Numbered from the stretch's first letter, positions 33,600-42,889 are shown. The stretch: 64,000 bases of DNA from an uncultured Pseudomonadota bacterium (GCA_913061235.1 CAJXTB010000001.1:1-64000), one strand, 5' to 3'. Translations and numbers: made by a program. The notes: generated from the sequence alone by a model not told the origin.

Positions 33600-36578
33600 A
33601 TGCGTACGTCGCTACTCGCCCTGCTGGCCCTCGCCACACCTGCCGCCGCCTTCCAGCCCACCGATACCGGTCTGGCCACACAACCCGACGGTCGGGTCCA
33701 TCAGGCTACCGCTACCGGTCAAGCCACCGCTCGCGCCCAAGACAGCTGGCAAGCCTTCGCCCTATCTGAGGGTGACGGCTGGCTCGCTCGTTTCGACGAA
33801 GTCACACTGACCCCAATGCGGGCTTGGGGTCCCCCAATTGCCACCGCCCCCATCACAAATGCCGAGACGGCCGAGTCCGCCGCGCGCGTCTTCTTGTCTC
33901 GTCACCCCGGCCTCGCCGGAAGCCAAGACAAGGATCTTGTCCTGGCCAGTGCGAATCTCAACCCCGTCAACGGCGCTTGGTATGTGGACTTGCAGCAGAC
34001 CGCGCACAGCATCCCCGTCGAAGACGCTCTGGTCACCTTCCGCTTTGTGAACGACCGGCTGGTGATGTTCGGCTCAACCGCCGTTCCAGTACCAGCCAAC
34101 GCCCCAATCCCCGCCATCACGCCACAGCTTGCAGTGGACACCGCTATTGACCGGGGTCCAGCCCCCAACGCTGGCCACAATGCTGCTGGCGTGGACCTCG
34201 CCTACGTCTCCGTCCTACTCGACGGTGGCGTGCAGACCCGAGCGACTTGGCGAGTGCAGACCGAGACCCAGACCCCACGTGGGCAGTGGGTCACCTGGGT
34301 AGACGCCGAGACCGGTGTCATCTTGCGTGCCATCGACAACGTCCGGCACATCACAGGCACCGTCAGCGCAGAGCATGACCTTCGCACGGTGAACGGTGAG
34401 ATGGCCGTCTCGGTCCTTCCCAACTTCCGCCTCTTGGGTTCTCCCGCCACCTACGCAGACGCCGACGGCACCTACGAACTCGGCGAAGCCACCTCTATCG
34501 AGGCAGACCTACGTGGCCGCTACTTCCGCGTTCGCAACGAGAACGGCCCCGAAGCGACCTTCACCGTAGACGGTGGCGAGCTCATTTTGGACGACGAAGA
34601 CGCGGACATCGCCGAGCTCGATGGCTACATATTCGCTCACAACGTCCGTGACTGGGGACAGCGCTGGGCCCCAGAGGTCGACCAGGGTGTCATGACCGTC
34701 TATGTCAACAGAGATGGCAGCTGCAACGCCTACTACGACGGCGACATCAATTTCCTTCGCGCTGACAACCAGTGCAACAACACCGCCCGAGTCAGCGACA
34801 TCGTCTACCACGAGTGGGGCCACGGCTTCCATGGTGAGAGTTTGTTGGCGGGTACCTGGGACGGCTCCATGGGCGAGGCCATCGGCGACACCGTAGCCTT
34901 CCTCAACACCGGTGATTCCCGCATTGGACCCAACTTCCTGGCCTCAGGTGGGCCGGTTCGCAACGTCACCCGCGACCAGATCTACCCCCAAGACTACACG
35001 CCAAACCCCGACTTCATCCACAGCAATGGCCTCATCTTCGGCTCGGCCATGTGGGACCTATGGGGCGACCTCATCGGCCTGTATGGCGAAGAGGAAGGCA
35101 CCGAACGCCTCACCAACATCTTCACCGGCTTGGTCAAGGGCGGGCCAACGCTCGAGACCGTGTTCACCGAAGCCATGTTCGCCGACGATGACGACGGCGA
35201 CCTGAGCAACGGCACCCCGAACTTGTGCGAGATTCTCGACCAGTTCAGCGAGCACGGACTCGTAGGAATTACCGGCGACGGGCCTATCTCAGCACAACAC
35301 ATGCCCGTACGTGGCGTCGGCGCCGACGAGCCCGTTCCGGTCATCGTGGACGTAATCAACTCCGCCCCTGGCTGCGTTGGCTTCAGCCCAAGCGAAGGGA
35401 CCGTCACCTACCGAATCAACGGTGGAGGCTGGGAAGAGACGGCACTCAACGTGGGCTCGGAAGACGTCTCCGGCGCTATCCCTGCACAGCCTCTCGGAAC
35501 CTTCATTGAGTACTTCGTCACCGTACTAGACGCCGGTGGTGCAGCCCTGAAGACCCCGTCTGGCGGCAACATCAACCCCTTCAGCATGTACGTCGGTGAC
35601 GTACTTCCCGTCTACGCCAACGACTTTGAAGCAGACGACGGCGGCTTCACGAGCGAGCTGGTGTCGGGCGAAGACGTCGACGGTGCCAACGACTGGCAGC
35701 ACGGTCGCCCCGGCGGCCAAGGCGGCGACCCCGCTTCCGCATTCAGCGGCGCCAACATCTGGGGCAACGACCGCTCCCCGGAAGCCAACTGGGACGGACG
35801 CTACCAAGACAATCGCTACAACCGCCTGAACTCTCCAAGCATCGACACCGCACACTACGAAGGCGTGTTCCTACAGTACGAGCGCTGGCTCACCGTTGAA
35901 GACGGTATCTACGACCAAGCCCGCATTCTCGCAGACGGCGAAGAAGTCTGGACGAACTGGTCCACCGACGACAACAACGGCTCCGAGCACCACATCGACC
36001 GTCAGTGGCAGCTACACGCTGTTGATCTAGGCGACGTCGCATCCGACGGAAACGTCGTGCTCTCCTGGGAAATCGAATCAGACGGAGGCCTCAACTTTGG
36101 CGGCTGGAACCTCGACGACGTGTCGCTGTACGCCCCCAACACGCCAGACAACCGCCTAGGCATTAGCGATCTGGAGTTGTCCGCCACCGAAGACGGCAAG
36201 AGTGTGGAGTTGACTTGGACCAACCCGGTCCATGCCCCACTGACCGACGTCATCATTGTGCGCACGAACAGCGGCTTCCCTGAAGGCCCGGAAGACGGAA
36301 CGGTTGTCGCAACGCTGTCCGATGTGGCGCTTGGAGAGGTCGTGTCCTTCGTAGATGACGACGCATCCCGCCGGCGCACGCACGGCTACGCGGTCTACCC
36401 AACCGACGGAACCGACACCTTGTCGTGGACACGTCCCGGCTTCAATGCCGCGAGTATTCGCCTGAACGACGAAGACGGCGCGGCGGGCGGCTGTGCCTGT
36501 AGTGGAAGCGGAACCAGTCCATTGAGCGCCCTGTGGCTCTTGGGTCTCGGCGGTCTCTTCCTTCGTCGCCGCCGGTGA
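33600..36578 (+). CDS. Secreted zinc metalloprotease with MYXO-CTERM-like tail
   Basis: The 992-residue protein has a signal peptide (MRTSLLALLALATPAAAF). A propeptide of the FTP/PepSY kind follows (to about residue 260), then a metalloprotease domain with HEWGH at 404-408 and a probable third ligand Glu426 (MGEAIGD), as in fungalysin (M36) or related gluzincins. Next are a beta-sandwich region, a MAM-like module (about 680-840), an Fn3-like part, and a tail with GCACSGSG, a hydrophobic helix and RRRR. That tail marks anchoring at the cell surface. Start ATG has GGAG 7 bp upstream. It overlaps the next gene by 4 bp. Confidence 0.88.
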   Translation: MRTSLLALLALATPAAAFQPTDTGLATQPDGRVHQATATGQATARAQDSWQAFALSEGDGWLARFDEVTLTPMRAWGPPIATAPITNAETAESAARVFLSRHPGLAGSQDKDLVLASANLNPVNGAWYVDLQQTAHSIPVEDALVTFRFVNDRLVMFGSTAVPVPANAPIPAITPQLAVDTAIDRGPAPNAGHNAAGVDLAYVSVLLDGGVQTRATWRVQTETQTPRGQWVTWVDAETGVILRAIDNVRHITGTVSAEHDLRTVNGEMAVSVLPNFRLLGSPATYADADGTYELGEATSIEADLRGRYFRVRNENGPEATFTVDGGELILDDEDADIAELDGYIFAHNVRDWGQRWAPEVDQGVMTVYVNRDGSCNAYYDGDINFLRADNQCNNTARVSDIVYHEWGHGFHGESLLAGTWDGSMGEAIGDTVAFLNTGDSRIGPNFLASGGPVRNVTRDQIYPQDYTPNPDFIHSNGLIFGSAMWDLWGDLIGLYGEEEGTERLTNIFTGLVKGGPTLETVFTEAMFADDDDGDLSNGTPNLCEILDQFSEHGLVGITGDGPISAQHMPVRGVGADEPVPVIVDVINSAPGCVGFSPSEGTVTYRINGGGWEETALNVGSEDVSGAIPAQPLGTFIEYFVTVLDAGGAALKTPSGGNINPFSMYVGDVLPVYANDFEADDGGFTSELVSGEDVDGANDWQHGRPGGQGGDPASAFSGANIWGNDRSPEANWDGRYQDNRYNRLNSPSIDTAHYEGVFLQYERWLTVEDGIYDQARILADGEEVWTNWSTDDNNGSEHHIDRQWQLHAVDLGDVASDGNVVLSWEIESDGGLNFGGWNLDDVSLYAPNTPDNRLGISDLELSATEDGKSVELTWTNPVHAPLTDVIIVRTNSGFPEGPEDGTVVATLSDVALGEVVSFVDDDASRRRTHGYAVYPTDGTDTLSWTRPGFNAASIRLNDEDGAAGGCACSGSGTSPLSALWLLGLGGLFLRRRR

Positions 36579-37201
36579 TTCTGGCGCTGCTAGCAGGGAT
36601 GGCGTGGGCTGAACTGCCTCCGCCATCGCTGGAGCAACACCTCGCTGACCACACATGGACGCGCGCACGCGCCGAGCTGGATGCTGGCAATGCTGAACAG
36701 GCGCTGATGACCCTGAGCGCTTTTCAGACCCACGTCACCGATGCTCCCAACCTGCACGCACTGGCAGCCCGCGCTCATGTGGCTCTTGGGGACCGCGACG
36801 CGGCAAAGCAGGAGTGCGCGACCGCTGTGGCCTCCGACCCCAACTACACCTTGGCGTGGTTCTCCCTCGCTGAGCTGTACTCCCAAGACGCACAGTGGTC
36901 CGAAGCCGACACCGCCTGGGAAAACGTCCAGCGCCTGGTTCCGAACGGAGCGGACGCAGACCTCGCCCCACGCAGACGCGCCGAAGCAGCCGCCTATCGA
37001 GGAGAAGCAGAGGCCTTCGAGACCCACCTACGCGAAGCCATTCGACGTGGTTTCAACCTGACGGACGTCCTTGCCTCTCCCGAGTGGCGTGCCTTCTACG
37101 CGGACCCGGCGCTCCAGGACAGCGTGCGGAAGATGATGACGGTGTACGCCGGACCCGAAGCTCTGGAGAGACTCGAACGACCACTTCGGTCCATCCCGTA
37201 A
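36575..37201 (+). CDS. Secreted TPR protein
   Basis: The 208-residue product has a short signal peptide (MILALLAGMAWA, from GTG) and two or three TPR units (ALMTLSAFQTHVTDAPNLHA, then ARAHVALGDRDAAKQECATA). It should be periplasmic. Its GTG start overlaps the TGA of the metalloprotease gene (GTGA), so it may help secrete, fold or inhibit that protease. This is inference from position. Confidence 0.65.
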   Translation: MILALLAGMAWAELPPPSLEQHLADHTWTRARAELDAGNAEQALMTLSAFQTHVTDAPNLHALAARAHVALGDRDAAKQECATAVASDPNYTLAWFSLAELYSQDAQWSEADTAWENVQRLVPNGADADLAPRRRAEAAAYRGEAEAFETHLREAIRRGFNLTDVLASPEWRAFYADPALQDSVRKMMTVYAGPEALERLERPLRSIP

Positions 37202-37244
37202 CCTTTGGCGTGCGTCATTCGTGTAGGTGGCAGGAGGTCATCAC

Positions 37245-38411
37245 ATGGCTCATGTCACAGTCGCGGGCTCGGGAATCACAGGGCTCATTGCGAGCATCGC
37301 TCTCGCCAAGGACGGGCACACCGTCACCGTTCACGAAGGCTCAGCACACATAGGCGGCCGAGCGCGTACCGAGCGGCGGGATGGGTACCACCTCAACCTA
37401 GGCCCACACGCGTTGTACAACGGTGGTCGCCTACACCGGGCCCTGACCGAGTTTGGCGTAGAGGTCTCTGGTAAGGCCCCTACAGCCGGCGGCGTCGCAT
37501 GGAGCGATGGTGTGGCTCATCGGCTGCCGCTGTCCCCCACAGGATTGCTCACCACGGACATGTTGTCCGTCGTCGACAAACTGGATGCCGGACGCCTGAT
37601 GGCCAGTCTTCCAAGGCCCCTGCCCTCCGAGACAGCCCAAGCCTGGTGCCAGCGCGTCACGCGCCGTCCACAAGTCCGCGAGCTGCTCGGCATGCTCATC
37701 CGACTGGTCAGCTACTCCTGCAGACTCGACCAAGTCTCCATGAACATCCTCCACCCGGTCCTGCTCGCCGCCACAACACGCGGTGTGCTCTACATGAATG
37801 GCGGCTGGCAGACACTCATCGACGGTCTAGCGCATGCCGCCAAGAGCCACGGCGTGACCATTCAATGCGGCAGTCGTCTCACATCTCTCGATGCGCTGCC
37901 GGGCCCAGCCGTTCTGTGCATTGCTCCCCAAGCGGTCCAGCGCCTGCTCCCCGAGTGGCAGTGGTCCGGCCAGGCCGTCAAAGCCAGTGTGCTCGATGTC
38001 TGCCTGACGTCCACCCCCAGACCCGACCATCGGTTTGGCCTCGGATGGGACGACGCCCGCTACTTCGGCATGCACAGCGCTACGGCAGACCTGGCTCCCA
38101 ACAGCGGCTCCATGCTTCACGTGCTCGGCTACATGGGTGGCGACGAGCCCATTGCGCGTGCAGACCTAGAAGCCCTCATGGACGACCGCCAACCGGGGTG
38201 GCGAGACGTCGTACATCACGCACGGTACCTTCCCGCTGTGACCGTCTCCCACGCCCATCCCAATGCACAGCGCAGCGCACACCAAGTGCGCGAGGACGTG
38301 TGGATTGCTGGAGATTGGGTCGGTCCTACCGCCATCCTGGCCGACTGTGCGGCTGAGAGTGCCCTACACAGCGCCTCTGCGGTCAGCGCATCGCTTGGGG
38401 TCTGCGCGTGA
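37245..38411 (+). CDS. FAD-dependent oxidoreductase (phytoene desaturase/protoporphyrinogen oxidase fold)
   Basis: The 388-residue product has the dinucleotide-binding fingerprint VAGSGITGLIASIALAKDGH, a Glu at the end of the second strand (VHEG), and GGRARTERR, which mark the amine-oxidase/phytoene-desaturase class. The C-terminal segment VWIAGDWVGP is the second FAD contact. The substrate is not readable. The ATG at 37245 has AGGAGGT 6 bp upstream. Its stop overlaps the GTG start of an ECF41-type sigma factor, and ECF41 factors are typically paired with an oxidoreductase, epimerase or carboxymuconolactone decarboxylase. Confidence 0.8.
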   Translation: MAHVTVAGSGITGLIASIALAKDGHTVTVHEGSAHIGGRARTERRDGYHLNLGPHALYNGGRLHRALTEFGVEVSGKAPTAGGVAWSDGVAHRLPLSPTGLLTTDMLSVVDKLDAGRLMASLPRPLPSETAQAWCQRVTRRPQVRELLGMLIRLVSYSCRLDQVSMNILHPVLLAATTRGVLYMNGGWQTLIDGLAHAAKSHGVTIQCGSRLTSLDALPGPAVLCIAPQAVQRLLPEWQWSGQAVKASVLDVCLTSTPRPDHRFGLGWDDARYFGMHSATADLAPNSGSMLHVLGYMGGDEPIARADLEALMDDRQPGWRDVVHHARYLPAVTVSHAHPNAQRSAHQVREDVWIAGDWVGPTAILADCAAESALHSASAVSASLGVCA

Positions 38412-39295
38412 ATCCAGCCGTGGTGTTCGAGCAAGAACGGGACAGCGTGTGGCGTGCTGCCTACGCCATCACAGGCGTGGCCCAAGACGCAGATGACGTG
38501 GTGCAAGACACCTTCATCCGCCTGCTCAACACCCAGCCCAGCACCGAGCGACCGCTAAGACCGTGGCTAAGGACCGTCGCCGCAAACCTGTCTCGCGATC
38601 GTCTACGTCAACGGAAGCGCCGGGCCTACCGAGGCCCCTGGCTGCCTTCGCCCGTCGGAATCGGCAACGTCCCACCAGGGGGGCGGTCGCTTCCAGCAGA
38701 CCTACCCGAGCTGCCAGATGCCCGTATGCTTCGCGCCGAGTCCGTTCACTTCGCGTGGCTGCTGGTGTTGGAAGCCCTGACCGCCACCCAGCGAACCGTG
38801 CTCGTCCTGCGCGACGTGCTCGGCTGTAGCACCCGTGAGACCGCAGCGGCCCTCAACATCACTGACAACGTCGTCAAGGTCACCCTGCACCGGGCTCGCA
38901 AGACCGTCACAGCGGAGCACTCCCCTCCTCAAGACTGCGACAACACCCCCATCATCGGGGCCCTACTCCAGGCCCTCGCCACCGCAGACGTCGACGGAAT
39001 CGTGGCCCTGCTCCACCCACAAGCCACCTTCGACAGCGACAGCAACGGCCAAGTCACCGCAGCCGGCGTCCCGCTAATGGGTGCCGAGCGCATTGCCCGA
39101 GTGCTCGTTCACATCCAACAGCGCGGCGTGCTCCAGAGCCTGGACCTGACCCCACTCGGCTCGCTCTCCGCCTTGGCCATCGCGACCACCAGCACAATCC
39201 CCAACTGGCCCAAGCGCTCCGTCCTCGTCGTAGACATCCGAGACGGCCTCATCCACCACATGTGGTCCCAGCTGAACCCCGCAAAGCTCACCTAA
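38408..39295 (+). CDS. ECF41-type RNA polymerase sigma factor with SnoaL-like domain
   Basis: The 295-residue protein has sigma region 2 (DADDVVQDTFIRLL) and region 4 (TQRTVLVLRDVLGCSTRETA, then NVVKVTLHRARK). A SnoaL-like C-terminal domain of about 110 residues follows. RGPWLPSP in the linker matches the WLPEP mark of ECF41 factors, and DSNGQ stands where they carry DGGGK. In that group the C-terminal domain controls the factor in place of a separate anti-sigma protein. Start GTG overlaps the oxidoreductase stop. It probably controls its own operon. Confidence 0.88.
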   Translation: MNPAVVFEQERDSVWRAAYAITGVAQDADDVVQDTFIRLLNTQPSTERPLRPWLRTVAANLSRDRLRQRKRRAYRGPWLPSPVGIGNVPPGGRSLPADLPELPDARMLRAESVHFAWLLVLEALTATQRTVLVLRDVLGCSTRETAAALNITDNVVKVTLHRARKTVTAEHSPPQDCDNTPIIGALLQALATADVDGIVALLHPQATFDSDSNGQVTAAGVPLMGAERIARVLVHIQQRGVLQSLDLTPLGSLSALAIATTSTIPNWPKRSVLVVDIRDGLIHHMWSQLNPAKLT

Positions 39296-39308
39296 GCGGC
39301 CAGCCAAA

Positions 39309-39341
39309 CAGAAAAAGCCGCCAACCCAAAGGTCGACGGCT
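39309..39341 (-). terminator. Rho-independent terminator for the groESL transcript
   Basis: Read on the minus strand, an 11-bp stem with two mismatches (AGCCGTCGACC with GGTTGGCGGCT) closes a TTTG loop and ends in TTTTTCTGTTT. It lies 300 bp beyond the groEL stop, on the far side of the 124-bp repeats, so those repeats would be in the groEL 3' untranslated RNA. The stem also lies 14 bp after the sigma-factor stop and may serve both directions. Confidence 0.65.
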
Positions 39342-39373
39342 CTCTCAAAAAGGCAGCATTCTATCGCAATCGT

Positions 39374-39637
39374 CCAGCGACGAGCCCATTTGGAGCCCGG
39401 CGCTGAGGGGATTTGGACTGGAAGGCAAGGAGCAAGCCCCCGAAGCGTACTCCTGTACGCGAGGGGCGCAGCAACGCCGCATTCCGCCGGGAATCCGCCA
39501 GCGACGAGCCCATTTGGAGCCCGGCGCTGAGGGGATTTGGAGTGGAAGGCAAGGAGCAAGCCCCCAAAGCGTACTCCTGTACGCGAGGGGCGCAGCGACG
39601 CAGAATTCCGCTTCAAATCACCCAGCGACGAGGCGAC
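39374..39637. repeat. 124-bp tandem repeat with internal hairpin, 2.1 copies
   Basis: Copies start at 39374, 39498 and 39622 (partial, 16 bp). The first 100 bp of copies 1 and 2 differ at about four positions; the tails differ more. Each full copy has a hairpin GCGTAC-TCCT-GTACGC (39445-39460 in copy 1), flanked by GCCCC and GGGGC that can pair further out. No protein of either frame looks real. It resembles a REP-like or other dispersed intergenic element that was duplicated here. Confidence 0.85.
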
Positions 39638-39640
39638 AAA

Positions 39641-41299
39641 TCACATCATGCCGCCCATTCCACCCATTCCGCCCATGCCGCCCATGCCGCCCATGTCTGG
39701 GGCGCCGCCGCCACCAGCAGACTTCTGGGGAATCTCGGCAACCATGGCTTCCGTGGTCAGCAACAAGCCGCTGACCGAAGCCGCGTTCTGCAATGCTGTA
39801 CGGGTGACCTTGGTCGGGTCAATGACACCAACAGCAATCAGGTCGCAGTACTCGTCAGTGCGGGCGTTGTAGCCGAAGCCGCCCTCACCAGCGAGGACCT
39901 TGTCCACGATGATTGCGGGCTCAAGGCCAGCGTTGCTAACGATGAGACGAAGCGGTGCCTGGATAGCGGTGCGGATGATGTCCACGCCAAACTTCTGTGA
40001 GGCAGGAACGTCCAAGCCGTCGAGAATCTTGCCGGCACGAAGCAGAGCCACACCACCGCCGGGGAGGATTCCCTCTTCGACAGCAGCCTTGGTTGCGTGC
40101 ATGGCGTCTTCGACGCGAGCCTTCTTTTCCTTCATCTCGATCTCAGTCGCAGCGCCGACCTTGATGACCGCAACACCGCCGGCCAGCTTGGCCAAGCGCT
40201 CTTGCAGCTTCTCGCGGTCGTAGTCCGAAGTGGTCTCTTCGATCTGACGCTTGATTTGACCGATGCGGCCCTTAATGTCGTCCGACGTTCCGGCTCCGCC
40301 AACCACCAAGGTGTTGTCCTTGTTGATGACAACACGCTCGGCGGTTCCAAGGTCAGTAAGCTCAAGTGCTTCGAGCTTGACGCCGATTTCTTCGGCAATC
40401 ATGCGGCCGCCGGTCAAGGTGGCGATGTCTTCGAGCATGCGCTTGCGACGGTCACCGAAGCCTGGCGCCTTAACGGCGGCAACGTTGAGCGTGTTGCGGA
40501 GCTTGTTGACCACGAGAGCCGCGAGGGCTTCACCTTCGACGTCTTCGGCAATGATGAGCAGCGGGCGACCGGTCTGCACAATCTTCTCGAGCAGCGGAAG
40601 CATGTCGCGCATGGCGCTAATCTTCTTCTCGTGAACCAGGATGTACGGGTTCTCAAGGACGGTTTCCATGCGGTCGGCGTCAGTGATGAAGTACGGGGAG
40701 AGGTAGCCACGGTCGAACTGCATGCCTTCGACAACGTCCAGAGTGGTCTCAAGACCCTTGTTCTCTTCGACGGTGATGACGCCTTCCTTGCCGACCTTGT
40801 CCATGGCTTCAGCAATCTTGTCGCCAATCTCCACGTCACCGTTGGCCGAGATGGTGCCGACTTGGCTGATCTCGGTGTTGTTCGCAACGGGGCGGCTCAT
40901 GGAGGCGAGCTCGGTCACAATGGCGGCAGTCGCAGCATCAATACCGCGCTTCAGATCCATTGGATTGTGGCCAGCGGCAACCAGCTTAGAGCCGGCGCGG
41001 AAGATGGCCTGTGCGAGCACAGTAGCGGTCGTGGTGCCGTCACCGGCGACGTCACTGGTCTTGGAAGCAACTTCCTTGACCATCTGCGCGCCCATGTTTT
41101 CAAACTTGTCGGAGAGTTCGACTTCCTTGGCGACAGTCACGCCGTCCTTCGTGACGACGGGTGCGCCCCAGGACTTCTCAATGATGACGTTGCGGCCTCG
41201 CGGGCCGAGGGTCACGCGAACGGCGTTAGCCAGCGTGTCCACTCCGTTGAGAATCTTGTTGCGGGCATCGGTATCGAAGACGATTTCTTTGGCGCTCAT
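39641..41299 (-). CDS. groEL: Chaperonin GroEL (60 kDa)
   Basis: The 552-residue protein is a standard Gro[22 protein letters not shown], the ATP site [29 protein letters not shown], and a C-terminal Gly-Gly-Met repeat tail ending MGGMM. It forms the double-ring folding machine with GroES. Start ATG at 41299 has GGAGA 8 bp upstream. It is 143 bp downstream of groES, more than the usual few dozen bases, and a hairpin lies just before the ribosome site. Nothing suggests a pseudogene. Confidence 0.99.
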   Translation of the reverse strand: MSAKEIVFDTDARNKILNGVDTLANAVRVTLGPRGRNVIIEKSWGAPVVTKDGVTVAKEVELSDKFENMGAQMVKEVASKTSDVAGDGTTTATVLAQAIFRAGSKLVAAGHNPMDLKRGIDAATAAIVTELASMSRPVANNTEISQVGTISANGDVEIGDKIAEAMDKVGKEGVITVEENKGLETTLDVVEGMQFDRGYLSPYFITDADRMETVLENPYILVHEKKISAMRDMLPLLEKIVQTGRPLLIIAEDVEGEALAALVVNKLRNTLNVAAVKAPGFGDRRKRMLEDIATLTGGRMIAEEIGVKLEALELTDLGTAERVVINKDNTLVVGGAGTSDDIKGRIGQIKRQIEETTSDYDREKLQERLAKLAGGVAVIKVGAATEIEMKEKKARVEDAMHATKAAVEEGILPGGGVALLRAGKILDGLDVPASQKFGVDIIRTAIQAPLRLIVSNAGLEPAIIVDKVLAGEGGFGYNARTDEYCDLIAVGVIDPTKVTRTALQNAASVSGLLLTTEAMVAEIPQKSAGGGGAPDMGGMGGMGGMGGMGGMM

Positions 41300-41312
41300 T
41301 GAAATCTCCAGA

Positions 41313-41331
41313 GCGACCGCCAGACGGTCGC
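41313..41331 (-). promoter_or_regulatory. Hairpin in the groEL leader
   Basis: A 7-bp perfect stem, GCGACCG-TCTGG-CGGTCGC on the transcribed strand, sits 3 bp before GGAGA and follows a T6 run. It could stabilise the mRNA after cleavage between groES and groEL, or affect ribosome access. There is no T-run after it, so it is not a terminator in this direction. Confidence 0.5.
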
Positions 41332-41442
41332 AAAAAATAGTTTCACAGCCGGTAATGGCCAAGCTGCGACAGTGTAAGTGTGAACCCGTCCATCAATGGC
41401 AAGTTCAGAAAAGTTGAGGTGAGTCGACCCTTAAGGCATGAC

Positions 41443-41733
41443 TCAGTTTTCGATGACGCCGAAGATCTCGTCTTCGCGGAGCACTAGACGCTCCTCGCCA
41501 TCAATCTTGATCTCGGTTCCGGCGTACTTGCCGAAAGCGACCCGGTCGCCTTCAGCGACTGCCAGGGGACGAATCTCTCCGTCTTCACCCAATCGCCCGG
41601 TACCTACGGCCAAAATAACGCCCTCAGAGGGCTTTTCGGAGGCGGACTCGGGCAAAAACAAACCGCCAGCTGACTTTGCGGCAGCCTCAACGCGCTTCAC
41701 CAAGATGCGGTCGAACAGTGGACGAACCTGCAT
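41443..41733 (-). CDS. groES: Co-chaperonin GroES (10 kDa)
   Basis: The 96-residue product is a complete GroES: RPLFDRILVKRVE, then the mobile loop with SAGGLFLPESASEKPSEG, VLAVGTGR-like ILAVGTGRL, GDRVAFGKYAGTEI, and LREDEIFGVIE. It caps GroEL during folding. Start ATG at 41733 has AAGGAGA 7 bp upstream. It precedes groEL on the same strand, forming the groESL operon. Confidence 0.98.
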   Translation of the reverse strand: MQVRPLFDRILVKRVEAAAKSAGGLFLPESASEKPSEGVILAVGTGRLGEDGEIRPLAVAEGDRVAFGKYAGTEIKIDGEERLVLREDEIFGVIEN

Positions 41734-41750
41734 TGTTTTCTCTCCTTGCG

Positions 41751-41764
41751 GGGTCTTAGGACCC
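41751..41764 (-). promoter_or_regulatory. Small hairpin in the groES leader
   Basis: A 5-bp stem with a 4-nt loop (GGGTC-CTAA-GACCC) lies 3-4 bp upstream of the AAGGAGA ribosome site of groES. No CIRCE element is visible nearby. It may mask the ribosome site at low temperature; that is inference only. Confidence 0.35.
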
Positions 41765-41843
41765 TCTGCTAGCTTTGATTTTAGAATGACGGACAACACA
41801 GCAGCCAATCGGCCCCATGTGGCACCCATCTGCAGAGAGCGCT

Positions 41844-41871
41844 TGAATACGCCTCCCCGCTCCGGTGTCAA
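41844..41871 (-). promoter_or_regulatory. Probable sigma-70 promoter of groESL
   Basis: On the minus strand a perfect -35 TTGACA is followed after 16 bp by TATTCA as a -10. Transcription would start near 41837, giving a leader of about 104 bases. The -10 is weak, and no CIRCE or heat-shock sigma consensus is seen. Confidence 0.4.
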
Positions 41872-41925
41872 CCCCGTACACTCACGATTTCTTAGGTCTC
41901 GGACACACCGTGACGGAGGATGCCC

Positions 41926-42507
41926 ATGACAGTAGCGAATGCGGCGAACTTGTTCGACTATTTCCATGAACACGTCAGACGTGCGGCGCACGATCGGCGC
42001 CTCGATGTCTCGGACGACACAACGCTGTACTTAGTCACCCTTCTGGAAGGCAGAGCACGCGCTGACCGGCCGGAGCCACCTGAAGACACCCTGGCTGAAC
42101 TCCACGGTCGCGCTGCCAACAGCCCTCCAGCGGAGCAAGCCCGAACCTACCGGGAACTGGGCGACCGCACCCTGTACATGCTCGGGTACTTCTCGGATCA
42201 CCTGGACAATCGCGTGGTTGGATCTGCCTACTACGCAACCATGGGAGCCGCCGCCTACGACCGCGTCGATACCTTGTTCAAGCTCGTCTTCGCAGATGCT
42301 TTTGGCCCGGTCTTCCGAGAGCTAGCTCGCAGCTTCGAGAGCTGCGTACGGGTTCTGGGAGACGTCCGAGATGCCCACGCAGACAAACGCCCTAGCGACC
42401 TTCTCGGCGTGTACGAACGCTGGCTGGCCACCGGTGACGAGTCCCTCGCGGCAATCTTGCGAGAGGGCGGACTCGTTCTTCCCAAAACGGTCATCAACGA
42501 CGCGTAG
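41926..42507 (+). CDS. Conserved-looking helical protein, unknown
   Basis: The 193-residue, mostly helical, soluble protein has several motif-like stretches: YRELGDRTLYMLGYFSDHL and SAYYATMGAAAYDRV, then FRELARSFESCVRVL. I do not recognise the family. It has no signal peptide or membrane helix. The ATG at 41926 is chosen because GGAGG lies 6 bp upstream; an ATG at 41920 is too close to it. It is divergent from groES and 67 bp upstream of rpoZ, with which it may be cotranscribed. Confidence 0.7.
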   Translation: MTVANAANLFDYFHEHVRRAAHDRRLDVSDDTTLYLVTLLEGRARADRPEPPEDTLAELHGRAANSPPAEQARTYRELGDRTLYMLGYFSDHLDNRVVGSAYYATMGAAAYDRVDTLFKLVFADAFGPVFRELARSFESCVRVLGDVRDAHADKRPSDLLGVYERWLATGDESLAAILREGGLVLPKTVINDA

Positions 42508-42574
42508 ACAGCTTGTCCATTGACGAGCAGGCCAGACCACCTTACGCCGGGCCGGCTTAGCTCCCGGGAAGGTC

Positions 42575-42850
42575 ATGGCTCGTATTACCGTTGAAGACTG
42601 TCTGAATCAGGTTCCAAACCGATTTTCTCTCGTGCTGGTCGCCGCAGAGCGCACCAAGCAGATCCTGCGGGGCAGTGAGCCCCTCATCGAGATGGACGAA
42701 GAGAACAAGGAAGTGGTCACCGCACTTCGCGAGATTGCAGCCGGCCAATTCGAAGTTGACGAAACTGCTGTTGTCGCCGAAGACCGCTGGAAGCCGGCTC
42801 ATCGCCGCGCCATCCCGGACGACGACGACGAGTTGCCGCCAGAAGCGTAG
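42575..42850 (+). CDS. rpoZ: RNA polymerase omega subunit
   Basis: The 91-residue protein begins [10 protein letters not shown] and continues [18 protein letters not shown], the omega signature, with an acidic tail ([10 protein letters not shown]). Omega binds the beta-prime subunit and helps assemble RNA polymerase; in many bacteria it also forms part of a ppGpp site. Length is normal. GGGAAGG lies a few bases before the ATG. A terminator follows 40 bp after the stop. Confidence 0.96.
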   Translation: MARITVEDCLNQVPNRFSLVLVAAERTKQILRGSEPLIEMDEENKEVVTALREIAAGQFEVDETAVVAEDRWKPAHRRAIPDDDDELPPEA

Positions 42851-42889
42851 CCCCTACTTTCGTCGCGCACCGCGTGACGACTCCCCTTT

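Noticed and set aside
37499-38356. A 285-codon alternative frame inside the FAD oxidoreductase gene
   Set aside because: Very rich in Arg, His, Pro and Ser with no domain; the oxidoreductase frame has the full FAD fingerprint.
39374-39637. CRISPR array
   Set aside because: Repeat unit is 124 bp with no unique spacers and only two full copies; no cas genes nearby.
40097-41302. A 401-codon open frame antisense to groEL
   Set aside because: It mirrors the codon structure of groEL, has no ribosome site, and its composition (many His, Val, Asn in groEL-antisense order) matches no protein.
41734-41925. CIRCE heat-shock element upstream of groES
   Set aside because: I looked for TTAGCACTC-N9-GAGTGCTAA and found nothing similar on either strand.
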